DNA from: Sphingopyxis terrae subsp. terrae NBRC 15098
GTDB lineage: Bacteria; Pseudomonadota; Alphaproteobacteria; Sphingomonadales; Sphingomonadaceae
Length of the DNA: 52,146 bases
Direction: 5' to 3'
Assembly (NCBI RefSeq): GCF_001598815.1
Contig: NZ_BCZQ01000022.1
Coordinates: 1 to 52,146 of the forward strand
A program made the translations under genes and the position numbers. The notes below the pieces were generated by a model. The model was given only the letters and a program-made list of their open reading frames with translations, did no database searches and was not told the DNA's origin. Shown here in pieces: positions 51,470 through 52,146 of the stretch (positions are counted from its first letter, which is position 1; every line of letters starts with the position of its first letter).

Positions 51470-52146
51470 CGCCCCGCGCCCCGCCGCGGCGACGGCTTCG
51501 ATTGCAGAAACGAAGCCCGCCGGGTCATCCTCCTGGATGAAATGCCCGCCTTTCAACGTGCGGTGCGGCATGCCGGCGGTTCCAGGCACGCGGCCGAGGA
51601 ACAGGGCATCGCCGCCGCGCGTGATCGGGTCGCCGTCCGAAAAGCAGCAGAGGAAAGGCTTGTCGAAGCGTTCGAGCGCGGCCCATGCGCGCTTCTGATC
51701 GGGCACCGCGACATTGTCGCCCAGCGGCACGAACGACGGATAGATGCGCGCCGCGACCTTCGACGCGCGCGTCGGAAAGGGTGCGTCATAGGCCGCGATT
51801 TCTTCGGCGCTGAGCGGGCGCTTCGTTCCCGCCTTGACGATCCGGCCGATCGGGAACAGCGGGCTGTAGCGCGAAAAGGCGCGCCATATCGCAAAGGCGC
51901 GCGGCGCCGCCTGCCCCTCGGGCAGTCCGCCGTTCGACAGCGCGACACCCGCGAAGCGCTCGGGCATTTCGGCGACCAGACGCAGCCCGATCAGCGAACC
52001 CCAATCCTGGCAGACGAGGATCATGTTCCGAAGGTCGAGCGTCTCGATCCAGGCGCGCATCCACGCGACCTGCTGCGCATAGCTGTAGGCCGACCGGTCG
52101 AGCGGCTTGTCGGAGCGACCGAAGCCGATGAGGTCGGGCGCAACAG
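51458..52146 (-). CDS. Haloalkane dehalogenase-like alpha/beta hydrolase, 5' end beyond window
   Basis: The frame is open from the stop at 51458 to the window edge, about 229 residues, and the N terminus is missing. VAPDLIGFGRSDKPLDRSAY, then the nucleophile elbow LVCQDWGSLIGLR with Asp followed by Trp, and a terminal histidine in LKGGHFIQEDDP are the haloalkane dehalogenase pattern. The third acid should lie in the CCFSDGDPIT region. Real dehalogenase activity needs the second halide-binding residue, which lies in the missing part (Asn or Trp). Confidence 0.85.
   Translation of the reverse strand, partial: VAPDLIGFGRSDKPLDRSAYSYAQQVAWMRAWIETLDLRNMILVCQDWGSLIGLRLVAEMPERFAGVALSNGGLPEGQAAPRAFAIWRAFSRYSPLFPIGRIVKAGTKRPLSAEEIAAYDAPFPTRASKVAARIYPSFVPLGDNVAVPDQKRAWAALERFDKPFLCCFSDGDPITRGGDALFLGRVPGTAGMPHRTLKGGHFIQEDDPAGFVSAIEAVAAAGRGASAG

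Noticed and set aside
1..52146. tRNA, rRNA genes or CRISPR arrays
   Set aside because: I looked for tRNA-like cloverleaf ends, rRNA blocks and regularly spaced repeats and saw none; short RNA genes could still be missed by eye.

Overview
The window is high-GC DNA from an alphaproteobacterium, most likely a sphingomonad (Sphingopyxis or a near relative). The main reasons are the core order serC-serA-hisZ-purA, the long palindromic intergenic repeats, the extensin-like lipoprotein and the catabolic accessory content. This placement is inferred from gene content and was not tested with a phylogeny. About 32-52 kb looks like ordinary chromosome. About 1-32 kb looks accessory and is built from at least three blocks.

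Block 1 (1-11.36 kb) is a defence or mobile-element block. A truncated ardC-type antirestriction gene on the minus strand faces away from a tight five-gene plus-strand operon: an AAA ATPase with a DUF4143-like end, a PLD-like/SNF2 helicase, a DUF4391-type protein, a type III-like adenine methyltransferase (Mod) and a Res helicase-nuclease. Gene gaps are about 10 nt or overlaps.

Block 2 (11.5-25.2 kb) is a catabolic cluster with two divergent units around a GntR/FadR regulator. Leftward lie a CYP153-type P450, its 2Fe-2S ferredoxin and an alpha/beta hydrolase. Rightward lies one long operon: regulator, nitronate-monooxygenase-like flavoprotein, Ltp2-like thiolase fold, DUF35 protein, two acyl-CoA dehydrogenases, a FadD19-like acyl-CoA ligase, a Baeyer-Villiger monooxygenase and a hydrolase. 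A convergent NUDIX gene closes the block. Read together, the genes suggest terminal hydroxylation, CoA activation, dehydrogenation, retro-aldol cleavage to a ketone, Baeyer-Villiger oxidation and ester or lactone hydrolysis of a branched or alicyclic compound. The substrate is not known. A frameshifted IS3-type transposase remnant (25.2-25.56 kb) marks the right edge.

Block 3 (25.6-31.8 kb) has a MarR regulator divergent from hydrolase-thioesterase-RND adaptor-RND pump. The hydrolase is a clear paralogue of the one in block 2.

The core part carries a GFA-family protein and purT, a small atypical gene, polA, a secreted protein, a CDP-alcohol phosphatidyltransferase behind a Pho-box-like site, pheA, two c-type cytochromes, a LOG-family protein, an extensin-like lipoprotein, serC, serA, hisZ, a DOPA-dioxygenase-like protein, a secreted esterase, purA, a methionine gamma-lyase with a divergent Lrp regulator and a long palindromic operator candidate, and a truncated haloalkane-dehalogenase-like gene at the edge. 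I saw no tRNA, rRNA or CRISPR array.
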